A DNA stretch of 64,000 bases from positions 62,001 through 126,000 of IMG/VR virus record IMGVR_UViG_3300030329_005813; one strand, written 5' to 3'. This DNA is from a virus. Both the position numbers and the translations under genes were made by a program. Within the stretch, counting starts at the first letter, position 1. The number at the start of each line of letters is the position of its first letter. Below the pieces are notes generated by a model. It saw nothing but the letters and a program-made list of their open reading frames with translations, was not told the origin of the DNA and made no database searches. Positions 47,445 through 57,883 of this stretch are shown here, piece by piece.

Positions 47445-48518
47445 TTATTCTTGTTCCTCGCACTTTTCAGTACCGGCTTTATCCTTGTGTGTAATAGTTG
47501 TTACAGGGCCAGTATAAATATCATAACGCGTTGAACGTCTTGTGTCCGGACAGTTAACATCCAATCCAACGCGTAATCTTTTCTTCTCAAACGTTGACTG
47601 TGCCTCGCATAAATCTGCTACATCTATTTCGTCGTCGACCAATACATTAAAATAATAATCTACCATTTTATCGTCCAAGTTAATTAAAGGCTCTGCCGGC
47701 AACTCATCTCTATCAAATAAAATATTGTTCTTTACTAAATTAGTCTTTTTCTTAAAAAATAATGGCTTAAGATTTTCTTTAATACTTCTATTTCCTGCTA
47801 AACCAGAACGAGCAGAAATCATATCTTCTTCTACTATTTCAAATATTTCCACCTCGACATTACTCTTATCGTGTTCAGTGTTTTCCTCTATAACTTCTAA
47901 CAATAAGTGATCCGGGTCAACGACAACATACGTTCCATCAGCGTAAACTTCACTGTTAAGAGCAGGATCTGGTACAATGGCTAGCTCATTTGTTGCCACT
48001 TGAGTATTAAATATGGATGTTTTATGCACTAAATCAACGTCAATTTGTGGAATCCTAAGTGTTTGATAGCTCGCTGTTAAGTGTGTGACTGAACCGCTTA
48101 TTTCGCCGTTTAATACTTTAATTGACCATTTTGGAGCAGCATCTGTTTCTGGTGAGCATGTCCCAAGCGGCTCGGTTGCTAAGAAAAGTTTCTGCTCGTG
48201 AGCCTGTTCAACTGTTGCCAACATTTGAGCTTTATCTGTGTAGGCTCCCAAAGAAATAGCCGGTTGATATATTTTTTTTAAATTATATTCACGACCAACA
48301 CGAGTGGTTACTGTTTTAAGCTGAGGGGTATTGTGTTGAATTCTGTCTTCTATGTCTTTAGAATATTCGGTTACATTAGCATAGTCACCATCGTAAAGAA
48401 TATTACTATCGTGAAAAGAATAATATACTGGACGTAGCTTGCCAATAGATAGCAAATATCTTCCGTGAGGCGTTAGTTGTATATCTAAGACTTCTTCTTT
48501 TTTGTTTGCAAAAAGCAT
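47445..48518 (-). CDS. Structural protein with LTxxGRxxLxxG N-terminal motif
   Basis: This 357-aa protein begins MLFANKKEEVLDIQLTPHGR then YLLSIGKLRPVYYSFHDSNI, paralleling the N-terminus of the 299-aa protein (D-x-x-L-T-x-x-G-R-x-x-L). The body is acidic with E-V-E-I-F-E-I-V-E-E-D near 220 and a C-terminal R-S-T-R-Y-D-I-Y-T-G. It lies between the 3117-aa and 1276-aa genes with gaps of 3 and 1 nt, so translation is probably coupled. The shared N-terminal domain may be a docking module for a common virion site. Exact function unknown. Confidence 0.65.
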   Translation of the reverse strand: MLFANKKEEVLDIQLTPHGRYLLSIGKLRPVYYSFHDSNILYDGDYANVTEYSKDIEDRIQHNTPQLKTVTTRVGREYNLKKIYQPAISLGAYTDKAQMLATVEQAHEQKLFLATEPLGTCSPETDAAPKWSIKVLNGEISGSVTHLTASYQTLRIPQIDVDLVHKTSIFNTQVATNELAIVPDPALNSEVYADGTYVVVDPDHLLLEVIEENTEHDKSNVEVEIFEIVEEDMISARSGLAGNRSIKENLKPLFFKKKTNLVKNNILFDRDELPAEPLINLDDKMVDYYFNVLVDDEIDVADLCEAQSTFEKKRLRVGLDVNCPDTRRSTRYDIYTGPVTTITHKDKAGTEKCEEQE

Positions 48519-48521
48519 ATA

Positions 48522-51500
48522 CTATTTCCTTGGCGGCAATTTAGATCTTTTTTTCGAGGGGCTCGCTTTTTTTTGAACTCCTTCCGCAACCTTTTCTTCA
48601 TCCGACTTAATAACTAGTTTAGAATCAATATCTTTATCGATAGGTGAAAATTTAATTTCTGACTCTAGTTTTATAAGCTCTATTAATGAAAAGAAGTCAT
48701 ATGGCCAGTTATAACTAAAACTTGTTTCAGCTGTTGCTTCTTTACTAGAGCGGCCGGCTTGAGACCTAAATCGATATCTTGGATCAGCATCCGTATCAAA
48801 TCCTGCCACTTTAGAATAATAGTTGTTATTTGCTTTCTGCTTAACTTTGAAAACCATCCATTTAAGTTTATCATTTATTGGCTCATTTGTTCTTTCGGCC
48901 ACATTTCCAAATATTTCGTTTAATAATAGTTTGTGACTTATTTTGGTCTCAGCCATTTTTACTATCTTGCCGGTAGGGGGCATTAAGTTTTGCCACATAT
49001 GTACTAAATCATTTTGTGTAAACTCGTATTCAAATTCAAAAATATACATAGAAATTGGATCTACTTTGTCTGGGAACGAAAGGAAGTCCATTGTCGGAGG
49101 AATAACAAATTTTTGCATAGAGTTAACTAAGCTTTTAACGGACTCTCCGACTAAATCAGTGTCCGGATTTTTAACAACTGCGTTAACGAGCCTTTTATCG
49201 ATATTAAAAAACTTTCTAGTACCGGCCTTCTCAATAAATGGAACAGCAACTATTCCCTCTCGTACTACTTTCTTATTGGCTGTTTGTCCGAGTTTAATTG
49301 ATTTTTCTTCAAAAGTAATCACATCAAGTAATGAATTAATTCCGCCGCCGGCACCATAATAGCTATTATAGTTTCTGTGATCGTAAGCAGATGCGTTTTG
49401 ATCAATTGTGTGGTTAGAGTCGCCGGCTGAAGATACATAAAGCGGTACTCGACCCTCAATAAACTCTGATGGAATTTCTGTAACTTCTAAAAAGATTCCC
49501 CTGGATGGATCCGTTGGAATTACGCCAAATTGATGCCACATGCCTCTGGAGACAGATTCAGAGTTGTTTGATGGATATGTTAAAGTTCCTACACTATTTT
49601 TAATCGGATGGACTCCAGTGTCTGAAAAATTATACATTGGTGTCTCAAACTTAGGCTGAATCACCCAGCTTGAATTTTCTGCGCCTCCGGGTCGAACGGC
49701 TTTTGGATTTCCATTTTCATCAAATTCGGCAACTGGTTCAATAACCTTTTGGAAGAGGTTAAAAGATGAACTTAGCTGCATAGCAAATCTATTAATATTC
49801 ATTTCACCATATGGATGTGTATTATTTGCTAATGAAAGGCCACCAGCAGAATGATCAAAGCGCCAATATATTTTTCTAGAAGTTGACAATATATCATCCA
49901 ATGTCACGAAACTTGAACTAGGACTAAACAAAACATCACACCAAGCTTCACCATCATAATATGGAGGGGTAAATCCTGGATTTACTCCCCTTAAGGAGTC
50001 GACTACTTTAACTCTATTATAGTAGTTGGCGGCGCCAATATCTTTTCCTCTTCCAGATACCGGTGGCCCGAAAGCTGATGGGCGACTATACATTGTAAAT
50101 GTTTCGCGCAGATCTCTTATGCTATAATCTAAAAGAGTATCTTGAGGAACAAAATATTTCCCAATTCGACTTCGCTGGCGTGCAATATTGTAAGATTTAC
50201 GAATTTTAATTCTCATACCATAAATTTCACCTTCCTTGAAGGCTTTAAATTGTTTTTCTGGTTTAGATTTAAGAGTGGTAAATTCTCCATTTGGTAAAAA
50301 GAATTCTGGTACCTCGGCTAAAAAGTTACTGGCCATCATCTTGTATAGATTATCGCCGCGACCATCCCAAGAGCTTGTTAATCGCATTGAGGCTGATGGA
50401 TGAGGTTCCATATCAACAAACTGTACATATGGAATATGATCTTCCGGTCTCACCAGTGTCTCGAATGGCACACGATAATCCCAACCAGATAGCTTTCCAC
50501 CAGAGTCTTTCGGTGCATTGGAACTAGTTGCCAACAGGTAGTAATCTGTAGTTTCCCCGTCTACATCTTTAGGTCGGTTAACTCTATAGGAAGAAGTAAA
50601 TACTGGATAATCTACGGCGATACCTGATTTAATTGTGTTAAATAGAATGCCCGGGGCAAACAATGGTGCGATTAAAGGCCTAAGGCGCGCATTTGCAAAC
50701 CCTTCATCGTTTGCACTACCCGGGGATGGGTTTGTTGTAAACGCAGCGTATGATTTGGAAAATTGCGTTGCTATCTCTACAGTTCTTTCTGCTGGATAAA
50801 ATCCATTATAAGGTAGAAATTTCATTGCCGCTTTACAAGTTAGTATCAACTCGGTGGGATTTGCAATTTCCTTATGATCTTTTCGTAGAGAAGCAAAGTG
50901 CTTTAAGAAGTCAGAAGTAGAATATACTGAATAAAAACTATCTTCTGAACTGTTTTGTGGCACACTTGAGCCAGTGGGGGATCCCTCGATTGATAATAAT
51001 TTAGGATTCTTAGCTAAGAAGTTACCTTGCTGCTGCTTCATATAAAAATCAATATGCTCGCTGATTCTAAACTCTGGCACTATTGAATAATCTTTGGCCA
51101 TAACTCGCAAGTCTTCAGCATAGTCATCGTAACTATCGTAAAATGGAGCAGCTGATGCGCTTACAAAAACCCCGTCGGCGTTAATCTTACCTGCTTGTTC
51201 GCCGGCTTCCCACTTAGTAATTCCACCATAAATTTTCATTCTTCCCATAGGATGGCCGCCAATTGGCGACACTGATGAAGTTGCTGCTAAATGAGGCCCT
51301 GTCAAAGAGCGCACAGAAGAAGTAGTTTGAATTAAATGTGGTCTTGCGTATATGCAAGAAGCTGTTACTGTAGTCTTATTGCCATGATGGATAAAGCTTG
51401 ATATATCTTGTAAAATGCCCACCGAACCAGTATCTGCCAAAACAGCTTTAACGCTATCGGAGGAAGCCGTAACGTAAGATCCCTCTCTCATACCATCCAG

Positions 51501-54500
51501 GTTCCAAGAACTTCTCTTAGATCCTGGACCTACTATCGCCGCATCTGTGGCCGGGTCATTGCTATCAGCAGTTATACCGTGCCAACTTAGTTTTGATTGT
51601 CCCAAAGCTCTTCTATCGACTTCTGACGTTCTCCAAAAGTTGTTTGTATACGAGTTTCTTTTCCTTGCTTTGTAAATATAAGTGTTTGACTCTCTCGGAT
51701 AAACACACTCTTTGTAAGAAAAATTAATAAAACTTTCAATAGGAGTGGAAGGGCTCTCTAATCCGCCTCTTAAATAATATTCTGAGACTGTTTTATATCC
51801 AGCGGGAGGAGACTTGGTAAATCCTCTGTCTCTGTCAAGTTTCTTATCGGTAAAGAACACAAGATCATTTCCATACGTTGAATTAATATTAATCGGACGG
51901 GTTGCTGTTACTTCCTTGCCACGCTCTTTAAAAGTAGTTCTAGTGCCTAATCTAAATCTAGTAGGATAATATTTAGACGATACAGGAGGCTCTGTAAAAG
52001 TCCTTAAGGCGCCAAATCTTTCAACTTTTTCTTGCCTTCCTCTTCCCATATCCTCTGTAACAAGATGACGGCCGGGAGTTTCATTATAGGAAATAATATT
52101 ATTTCTTCTTAAGTAACGACCAATACGAGTTTCACCAGTACGAATCTGTTTCCAAGTAGGATATCCGTATGGGCCATTTCTATTAAGGGTAAGAGAGTTT
52201 AAGACCGTAGCATCAATTCCTGGATTTCCACTAATCCCTAATGGCGTTGAAATAACCTCACCGGTTGATGAGCCAGCAAGAGTGTTGCCATACAAGAACA
52301 CAGCCCTGTCTGTTTTGCCAGATTGTGAACTACCAGTTAAAGTCAGAGTATTTGTATCGATGACTTGGCGTATATTTAAATTTAAACCTACAAAGTCAGT
52401 ATTAAGGAATCCCGTACCATAAGTTCCGTCATTAACAGATTTATCAAAAGTATTGGCATTACCCCAAACTCTCAAACCATTACTATCAACCTTTGTAACA
52501 TAATCACTAGCGCTTACAAAGTTATAAGCGGGTATAAATCCGGGACCAATAGAAACACCATCACGATACGTAAAAGAGACTGAACTAGAGTGCATACCAT
52601 CTGGATGGGGGTGTCCCAAAACAACGGTACGCTGACTTGGCTCATTATCAACTAAAGAAGCTGTAATCCAAGCATACTGTGTATCTGATTGCGGAATTTC
52701 GTGTGATATGTAATAGTTATCGCGGACGGCTTCTCTTACAGTTGTTTCAGACACTGTTCTAGAACTTGACAACTTGTATCTTAACGCAGAGTTTCTATTT
52801 GTCTTATGGAAAGCAGCAATTCCAGTATAATCGTCGCTGCTAACAGATGACCCTGAAGCAAATCCAAACTGACCGGCGTGTTCTCTTAAAAGTATTTTTA
52901 AGGGAATCCTAACAGTTAAGTTTCTATAGTTTATACTATTGTAGGGTGAATATTGAGCCGAAGCGTAGTCTAAGGCTGGTCCACCATTTGCATCACCGGC
53001 TGTTTCAGGGCCGCCGGGTGCAGAAAATCTTTCTACAAAAATATAATCTGTTCTTCCAACCGAGCTGGACTGGATAGAAAAGTCTGGCTTGGCCACATCG
53101 GCAAACTCACCTAACTTACCAGCTGGGTTAGCTGAGGAATATCCTCTTGCGCTTTCTGCCCCGTCGCCTCCAGGATTAAATTTGCCCGTACCTTGATGTT
53201 TGATAAACGCTCTCTTGTTAGTATCGCGATCCGTAACTTGCACAATTTCATAGTGTTTTGTAAAGTTACCAATACTGTTTAGCTTGCCGGAACCAGTTAA
53301 TTGTTGAATATTTCTAATATTAACAGGTCTTTTGGCCTTAACATTTCTATAAAAATCTCCTCTAGGCTTATCTGTATCTTGGCTAAGCACTTTGATACTG
53401 GTGCTTGAAACAGAAAGCTTCCAGCCCTCCAATCGGCTAGCTAGGGAGTCTAAATCGGTATTTAAGTCGACGTGACGATGAGGCAACCCACCAACGTATT
53501 TTTCTGTAAATGGCCCCTGCATTGATGCTTCGCCAGTTTCAACGACATCTTGATGCAAGTTATTGATTTCTAAAGTTCCAGCAGTAGAAAGACCTCCAAT
53601 ACTAACACTACTAAGGGTTGAAGCATAGCCTGTAGCTACACTTGATTTATATAGCGTAAAGGGAGCTATGCCCCCCTTAGAGGTTACTGCGGAGGCGTCA
53701 GTAGCCTGAAATATAAGTGGTGTTTTGTTGTTCGGAAGAGTTGGGTATGTTCCGGCTAAGGGCAGATGACGACTTTGAACACAGCTTTGTTCATCTTTAA
53801 TGTTTGAAATTTCTATAAACTTAGATGCATCTCCCGGTGTTGTCGAATTTCTCCAATACGTATACTTAGAATTTGGCCCACCTGCTGGGTTATGACCGGC
53901 GCCAATTTGACCATTCCAGGCGCCAATAATAGAGCGACTGCTCATTCCAATGCCCATAAATAATCGATAAACTCTAGAAAATCTATTATTAGGATAATAA
54001 GAGCCTGTATAAATCGGAATGTTATTTACACCAACTTTTGTTACGCCGGCTGTGCCTTGAAGCGCGGTGTGCTGTGGAACAGAAGCGGATATAAAAGAGT
54101 AGCCTTTTTTCTTATATATTTCTCTTTGCTCATCAATAATCGCCACCTGCGCTGCACTTCTATCTACAGATGCCTTATCAGAAGTAAGCGAAGCTCCTTG
54201 TCTTTCAGCTCTTTGCTTCCACCAAAGACAATTTTTGCCTTGGGGCTGTGGATGCACAACTTTGGTACCAGGATTATTTAATGGTGCGTGACCAATACGC
54301 CAGTTATACGTATGCTCGTAAAGTCCCTTAATTTGACCTTCTATTTCTGTCTTGGGAGTCCGAAGAGTTGGTAATTTATGACGATACTTATTTCTAGTTA
54401 ATACAGTATCCTCTACCATATTTCGTATATCGTCAGAAAATCTAGATGAACCTGGGACCAACTGCTGGAGCATTTGTCCTAAGGCTGTATCGAGCCATTG

Positions 54501-57500
54501 ATAGTATGAAAGATACTTGTCTAAGTCTGGAATATTTTCGACTCTTTCGTAGAATATCTGCCTCAGCTTAGACATGTCTTTATATTCATGCCTATACCTG
54601 TTGATTGGCTCACCAATAAGATTATTAAACTCTTCAATTCCAGCAAACATATTTAACATTTCTTCTGAGATAGCTTGATACATACTCTTTTCAAATGTAA
54701 AATAATGCTTTATCGGTCTGGTTTCTCTGGTAAAAAGAAGATCGTCATCGGTTCTAATTTCAACCATATCGTGACTATTCATTTCTTCCGGAAGTTGGTA
54801 TCTAGCGGAGCTAATGTAATTTGTATCAACCGCAGCAGTGGTATTTGTTTTGAAAAAATAACCACGAGCATTATATTGATTGTTAACTATGGGATCCATA
54901 TCCGGGTCACGAAATCTTCTTTTCGTTAGTGACCCAGAGGAAAAATCCTGTACAATAAACTCTCCGTCTGCATCTGAACCAGTGACGTTAGAAAAGTCCC
55001 AGTTAAGGGCTAGAGTTTCATATTCCGGGATCCACACACCAGTTAGCGCATTTTCTAATAAATACGCACTTCTTAGAGGATGACGGGCGCCATAGTTTTC
55101 GGTATCACGGGCATGTGCTTGTATAACTTTGTTGTCCAGATACATTTGCCAGTGTCGAAGGTAACCAACTTTAACACTAGAATACTCATTAATTGTTCCG
55201 CCGGTAACATTAGTTCTACGAGCACCAACATAATATCTTCTAGGTACTGTAATGTCAGAGTGAATCGCATTACCACTTAAAGCAAACTCTTCTACAACTT
55301 GATCGTATACTGTATGTACGCCGTAAAGACTAACTTCTACATGAGTACTAGGGCCGGTATCTCCTGGGCCGCCGGTTAAATAGGTACCTATATGACCGTG
55401 AGTTGAAGATGGATCGGCTGGGGTGATGGATGAAGTTAAAACATTTCTAGTTCTTAGTGCAAAGGTCCAGCGTTGATCGTCGTATACATCCATATACATA
55501 CTAGAAGTTGCTATTGTTACGTTATTTGATCGATCAATTAAATAGAAACTAGCGTGTTTAGATTCAGAATCTGGTCGAACAGCAAGGACTTGATATCCTG
55601 AACCGCCCGAAGGTTTAATAAAGTCATCTGGGTCTGGATCAGCTTGGTCCCAACCAAATATAGAAGAGGACACAAAAGTTAACTCGACATATCCAATATC
55701 AGCTGGTGATTTAATCCGTGGAAAAATAACTTCCGATTCTGCTGTAGTAGATATATCCTTATGAGAAGCTGAGATATAAGTTACGCCAATCGAATCAGAG
55801 TTTTTGGCCCCACCAGCCTGACTAGATGTCTGGTGTGTTACAACGGCATCTTGATTATCTGTTTGGTGAAAATCAATAAAATTCTTTTTTACAGCTTTTG
55901 GTCTGAAATTATTTCTCAGTAGTTGTGTCGTATTATCCGCGTAGAGGTTAATTCTTATGAGATCTTCATCTACACCAAAGCAACGTATTAAGTTACGAAA
56001 TGATTTTTCAGTTCCCTTTGATTTAAAAATATAAACTAAGTTGTTGTAGATATTCTTATAGATTAAATTCTTAATCTTATGCAGATCTTCGCTATACTCT
56101 CTTTTTGAGTCTAAGTTTCGAATTGCAGATATTACATCAGCGTTGGCAAATATCTCTGAATTTATGAAACCTTTGGATTCCAAGAGACGATTTGCAAACG
56201 GCAGTGGTTTTCCACTTGAAGTTTGATACGTGGTAGAATGTAGTGATGGTATTGCCTCTATCTGAAGATAAAGCGTATCAAAGTAATTACCAATAATCTG
56301 GGTTAGGTTTTTAAGCTGGCCGCCGGACTCTGTATCTTCATCAATAATCCAACTTGGAAGAGAATGATAAATAGAATTGCTATTTCTAATATCGTGATAG
56401 CTAGCTGAGGCCGCAAGATTATTTCTCAGTGTTTGTATATCTGGATGCGTATGGTATACTACAGGATCTTTGTACTCTGATTTATTAGAGCCGCTGGACT
56501 CTATGATAGCCGAGCCCGTGCTTCTTGCATCGGATGCATAACCAACCCAAATACCGTTTGACGTGCGACCAGAGTAGTCCAACACAACGGAGTCTAAAGT
56601 AGAATCAGTTGTAATCCCTTCGTTGAATTTATAATATACGCCCAGCTCAGCGTTTGATATGTCTGTATTTGTTCCGCCGCGAACTTGTGTAAAATAATTG
56701 TCTCTAATTTGTTTACTAGTTCTTTGCACTTTCCAATATCTAAACTCATCGATAGAGCCAGATAACTTGCCCCAGCCAACCATATTGTCGGATGGAGTAG
56801 TTGTAGACACTGGCAGATTAGGATGCGTCTGAAGGGCGCCGATAAATCCAATCAAAGAGCCTGTAACTTCGCCAGTTGTAGAGCCGGTGGCTACTGTATT
56901 GACAAGTTGGCCGTCGCGATAAAACTTAACGACGTTATTGGAGGCACCTTTTACAATTGAAAAAGCATAATGGTGCCATTTATTATCGGCCACTTTTGAA
57001 GTAGTTATAGTTGCGCCACCTAGCGGCAGGTTTTGGAAGCCAGCACCTGCACCGGTTGCAATTGCCCCGGAAACAAAAGTAAGGCGAAAAGGGTTCTCAT
57101 TAGATTCGGCAGGACCGGAAGCGGTAAGCTCAATTCTTAAACGGCCGTGCCTAGCATCCGAAGAAGTGACTTGGTTCCATAGATCAAAAATAACTTCCTT
57201 TTGTGTTTTGCTAGCGATAAAAGATTCTTTTTTAAGCCAAAATTCGACCGTGATACCATCGTCAAGGTTCATACGAAGGTTTGATTCATAAGTGCCGTCG
57301 CGGCCCGCTGGAGACGCCTTAGCGGCGCTGTAAATGTCTGTACTGTAATAGTTTGAACCAGTAAATGAAACTCCGAGCGAACCTGAGGGCATACCATACG
57401 ATGCGGTATGAGGGCCACCACGAACTTCAATATACTCTTTATTTGTGGGCTCACCATAGTATTGGTTTGCTGCTGCTGGAGATGTATCATTTGCACCCCA

Positions 57501-57875
57501 GCCGCCATTATCATCGGAAGTATCGTGAGGTGAGAAAGTAATATATCCTGTTGTTCTAGGATATAAGTTGTCAAATATATACCTATCAATATAATTTGAC
57601 TCATTGTGGTATTCGTTTATTTCAGCTTCTGAACCATCGTAAGGATAAGATCTAAGAATCCTATCAACAGCATCTACATAATACTTCTCTGCTAATCCGA
57701 ATCTGGCAAAGTTCTCAGGATTTGAAAAATCAACTTGAGGGATATAACGGTCGATATCGATAAATCTTTGTTTTATGTTTCTTTCTGATTCAGCGCCAGC
57801 ATCTAGGCTCTGGAGGTCAGTAGACGTAACAACTTTATCGGTCTTACCCTTGTCAAAAAGTTTCTTAATAGCCAT
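48522..57875 (-). CDS. Giant baseplate/adhesin protein with LamG-like domain
   Basis: This 3117-aa protein has a 9.35-kb frame without interruption. The N-terminal region (1-110) is helical. A concanavalin A/LamG-like domain covers about 165-435 (GSLGVSFTGSNYYST, D-G-I-T-V-E-F-W-L-K at 206-215, W-H-H-Y-A-F-S-I-V, then S-G-S-I-D-E-F-R-Y-W). A second region near 830-960 has the similar pattern DDQRWTFALRTRN. Long Ser/Gly/Tyr-rich beta regions follow, and the C-terminus is basic (KKRSKLPPRK). LamG domains bind glycans, supporting host-surface recognition. Placed after gp25, gp6 and the 533-aa gene, it should be a major baseplate or fibre component. Confidence 0.75.
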   Translation of the reverse strand: MAIKKLFDKGKTDKVVTSTDLQSLDAGAESERNIKQRFIDIDRYIPQVDFSNPENFARFGLAEKYYVDAVDRILRSYPYDGSEAEINEYHNESNYIDRYIFDNLYPRTTGYITFSPHDTSDDNGGWGANDTSPAAANQYYGEPTNKEYIEVRGGPHTASYGMPSGSLGVSFTGSNYYSTDIYSAAKASPAGRDGTYESNLRMNLDDGITVEFWLKKESFIASKTQKEVIFDLWNQVTSSDARHGRLRIELTASGPAESNENPFRLTFVSGAIATGAGAGFQNLPLGGATITTSKVADNKWHHYAFSIVKGASNNVVKFYRDGQLVNTVATGSTTGEVTGSLIGFIGALQTHPNLPVSTTTPSDNMVGWGKLSGSIDEFRYWKVQRTSKQIRDNYFTQVRGGTNTDISNAELGVYYKFNEGITTDSTLDSVVLDYSGRTSNGIWVGYASDARSTGSAIIESSGSNKSEYKDPVVYHTHPDIQTLRNNLAASASYHDIRNSNSIYHSLPSWIIDEDTESGGQLKNLTQIIGNYFDTLYLQIEAIPSLHSTTYQTSSGKPLPFANRLLESKGFINSEIFANADVISAIRNLDSKREYSEDLHKIKNLIYKNIYNNLVYIFKSKGTEKSFRNLIRCFGVDEDLIRINLYADNTTQLLRNNFRPKAVKKNFIDFHQTDNQDAVVTHQTSSQAGGAKNSDSIGVTYISASHKDISTTAESEVIFPRIKSPADIGYVELTFVSSSIFGWDQADPDPDDFIKPSGGSGYQVLAVRPDSESKHASFYLIDRSNNVTIATSSMYMDVYDDQRWTFALRTRNVLTSSITPADPSSTHGHIGTYLTGGPGDTGPSTHVEVSLYGVHTVYDQVVEEFALSGNAIHSDITVPRRYYVGARRTNVTGGTINEYSSVKVGYLRHWQMYLDNKVIQAHARDTENYGARHPLRSAYLLENALTGVWIPEYETLALNWDFSNVTGSDADGEFIVQDFSSGSLTKRRFRDPDMDPIVNNQYNARGYFFKTNTTAAVDTNYISSARYQLPEEMNSHDMVEIRTDDDLLFTRETRPIKHYFTFEKSMYQAISEEMLNMFAGIEEFNNLIGEPINRYRHEYKDMSKLRQIFYERVENIPDLDKYLSYYQWLDTALGQMLQQLVPGSSRFSDDIRNMVEDTVLTRNKYRHKLPTLRTPKTEIEGQIKGLYEHTYNWRIGHAPLNNPGTKVVHPQPQGKNCLWWKQRAERQGASLTSDKASVDRSAAQVAIIDEQREIYKKKGYSFISASVPQHTALQGTAGVTKVGVNNIPIYTGSYYPNNRFSRVYRLFMGIGMSSRSIIGAWNGQIGAGHNPAGGPNSKYTYWRNSTTPGDASKFIEISNIKDEQSCVQSRHLPLAGTYPTLPNNKTPLIFQATDASAVTSKGGIAPFTLYKSSVATGYASTLSSVSIGGLSTAGTLEINNLHQDVVETGEASMQGPFTEKYVGGLPHRHVDLNTDLDSLASRLEGWKLSVSSTSIKVLSQDTDKPRGDFYRNVKAKRPVNIRNIQQLTGSGKLNSIGNFTKHYEIVQVTDRDTNKRAFIKHQGTGKFNPGGDGAESARGYSSANPAGKLGEFADVAKPDFSIQSSSVGRTDYIFVERFSAPGGPETAGDANGGPALDYASAQYSPYNSINYRNLTVRIPLKILLREHAGQFGFASGSSVSSDDYTGIAAFHKTNRNSALRYKLSSSRTVSETTVREAVRDNYYISHEIPQSDTQYAWITASLVDNEPSQRTVVLGHPHPDGMHSSSVSFTYRDGVSIGPGFIPAYNFVSASDYVTKVDSNGLRVWGNANTFDKSVNDGTYGTGFLNTDFVGLNLNIRQVIDTNTLTLTGSSQSGKTDRAVFLYGNTLAGSSTGEVISTPLGISGNPGIDATVLNSLTLNRNGPYGYPTWKQIRTGETRIGRYLRRNNIISYNETPGRHLVTEDMGRGRQEKVERFGALRTFTEPPVSSKYYPTRFRLGTRTTFKERGKEVTATRPININSTYGNDLVFFTDKKLDRDRGFTKSPPAGYKTVSEYYLRGGLESPSTPIESFINFSYKECVYPRESNTYIYKARKRNSYTNNFWRTSEVDRRALGQSKLSWHGITADSNDPATDAAIVGPGSKRSSWNLDGMREGSYVTASSDSVKAVLADTGSVGILQDISSFIHHGNKTTVTASCIYARPHLIQTTSSVRSLTGPHLAATSSVSPIGGHPMGRMKIYGGITKWEAGEQAGKINADGVFVSASAAPFYDSYDDYAEDLRVMAKDYSIVPEFRISEHIDFYMKQQQGNFLAKNPKLLSIEGSPTGSSVPQNSSEDSFYSVYSTSDFLKHFASLRKDHKEIANPTELILTCKAAMKFLPYNGFYPAERTVEIATQFSKSYAAFTTNPSPGSANDEGFANARLRPLIAPLFAPGILFNTIKSGIAVDYPVFTSSYRVNRPKDVDGETTDYYLLATSSNAPKDSGGKLSGWDYRVPFETLVRPEDHIPYVQFVDMEPHPSASMRLTSSWDGRGDNLYKMMASNFLAEVPEFFLPNGEFTTLKSKPEKQFKAFKEGEIYGMRIKIRKSYNIARQRSRIGKYFVPQDTLLDYSIRDLRETFTMYSRPSAFGPPVSGRGKDIGAANYYNRVKVVDSLRGVNPGFTPPYYDGEAWCDVLFSPSSSFVTLDDILSTSRKIYWRFDHSAGGLSLANNTHPYGEMNINRFAMQLSSSFNLFQKVIEPVAEFDENGNPKAVRPGGAENSSWVIQPKFETPMYNFSDTGVHPIKNSVGTLTYPSNNSESVSRGMWHQFGVIPTDPSRGIFLEVTEIPSEFIEGRVPLYVSSAGDSNHTIDQNASAYDHRNYNSYYGAGGGINSLLDVITFEEKSIKLGQTANKKVVREGIVAVPFIEKAGTRKFFNIDKRLVNAVVKNPDTDLVGESVKSLVNSMQKFVIPPTMDFLSFPDKVDPISMYIFEFEYEFTQNDLVHMWQNLMPPTGKIVKMAETKISHKLLLNEIFGNVAERTNEPINDKLKWMVFKVKQKANNNYYSKVAGFDTDADPRYRFRSQAGRSSKEATAETSFSYNWPYDFFSLIELIKLESEIKFSPIDKDIDSKLVIKSDEEKVAEGVQKKASPSKKRSKLPPRK

Positions 57876-57883
57876 TTATTAAC

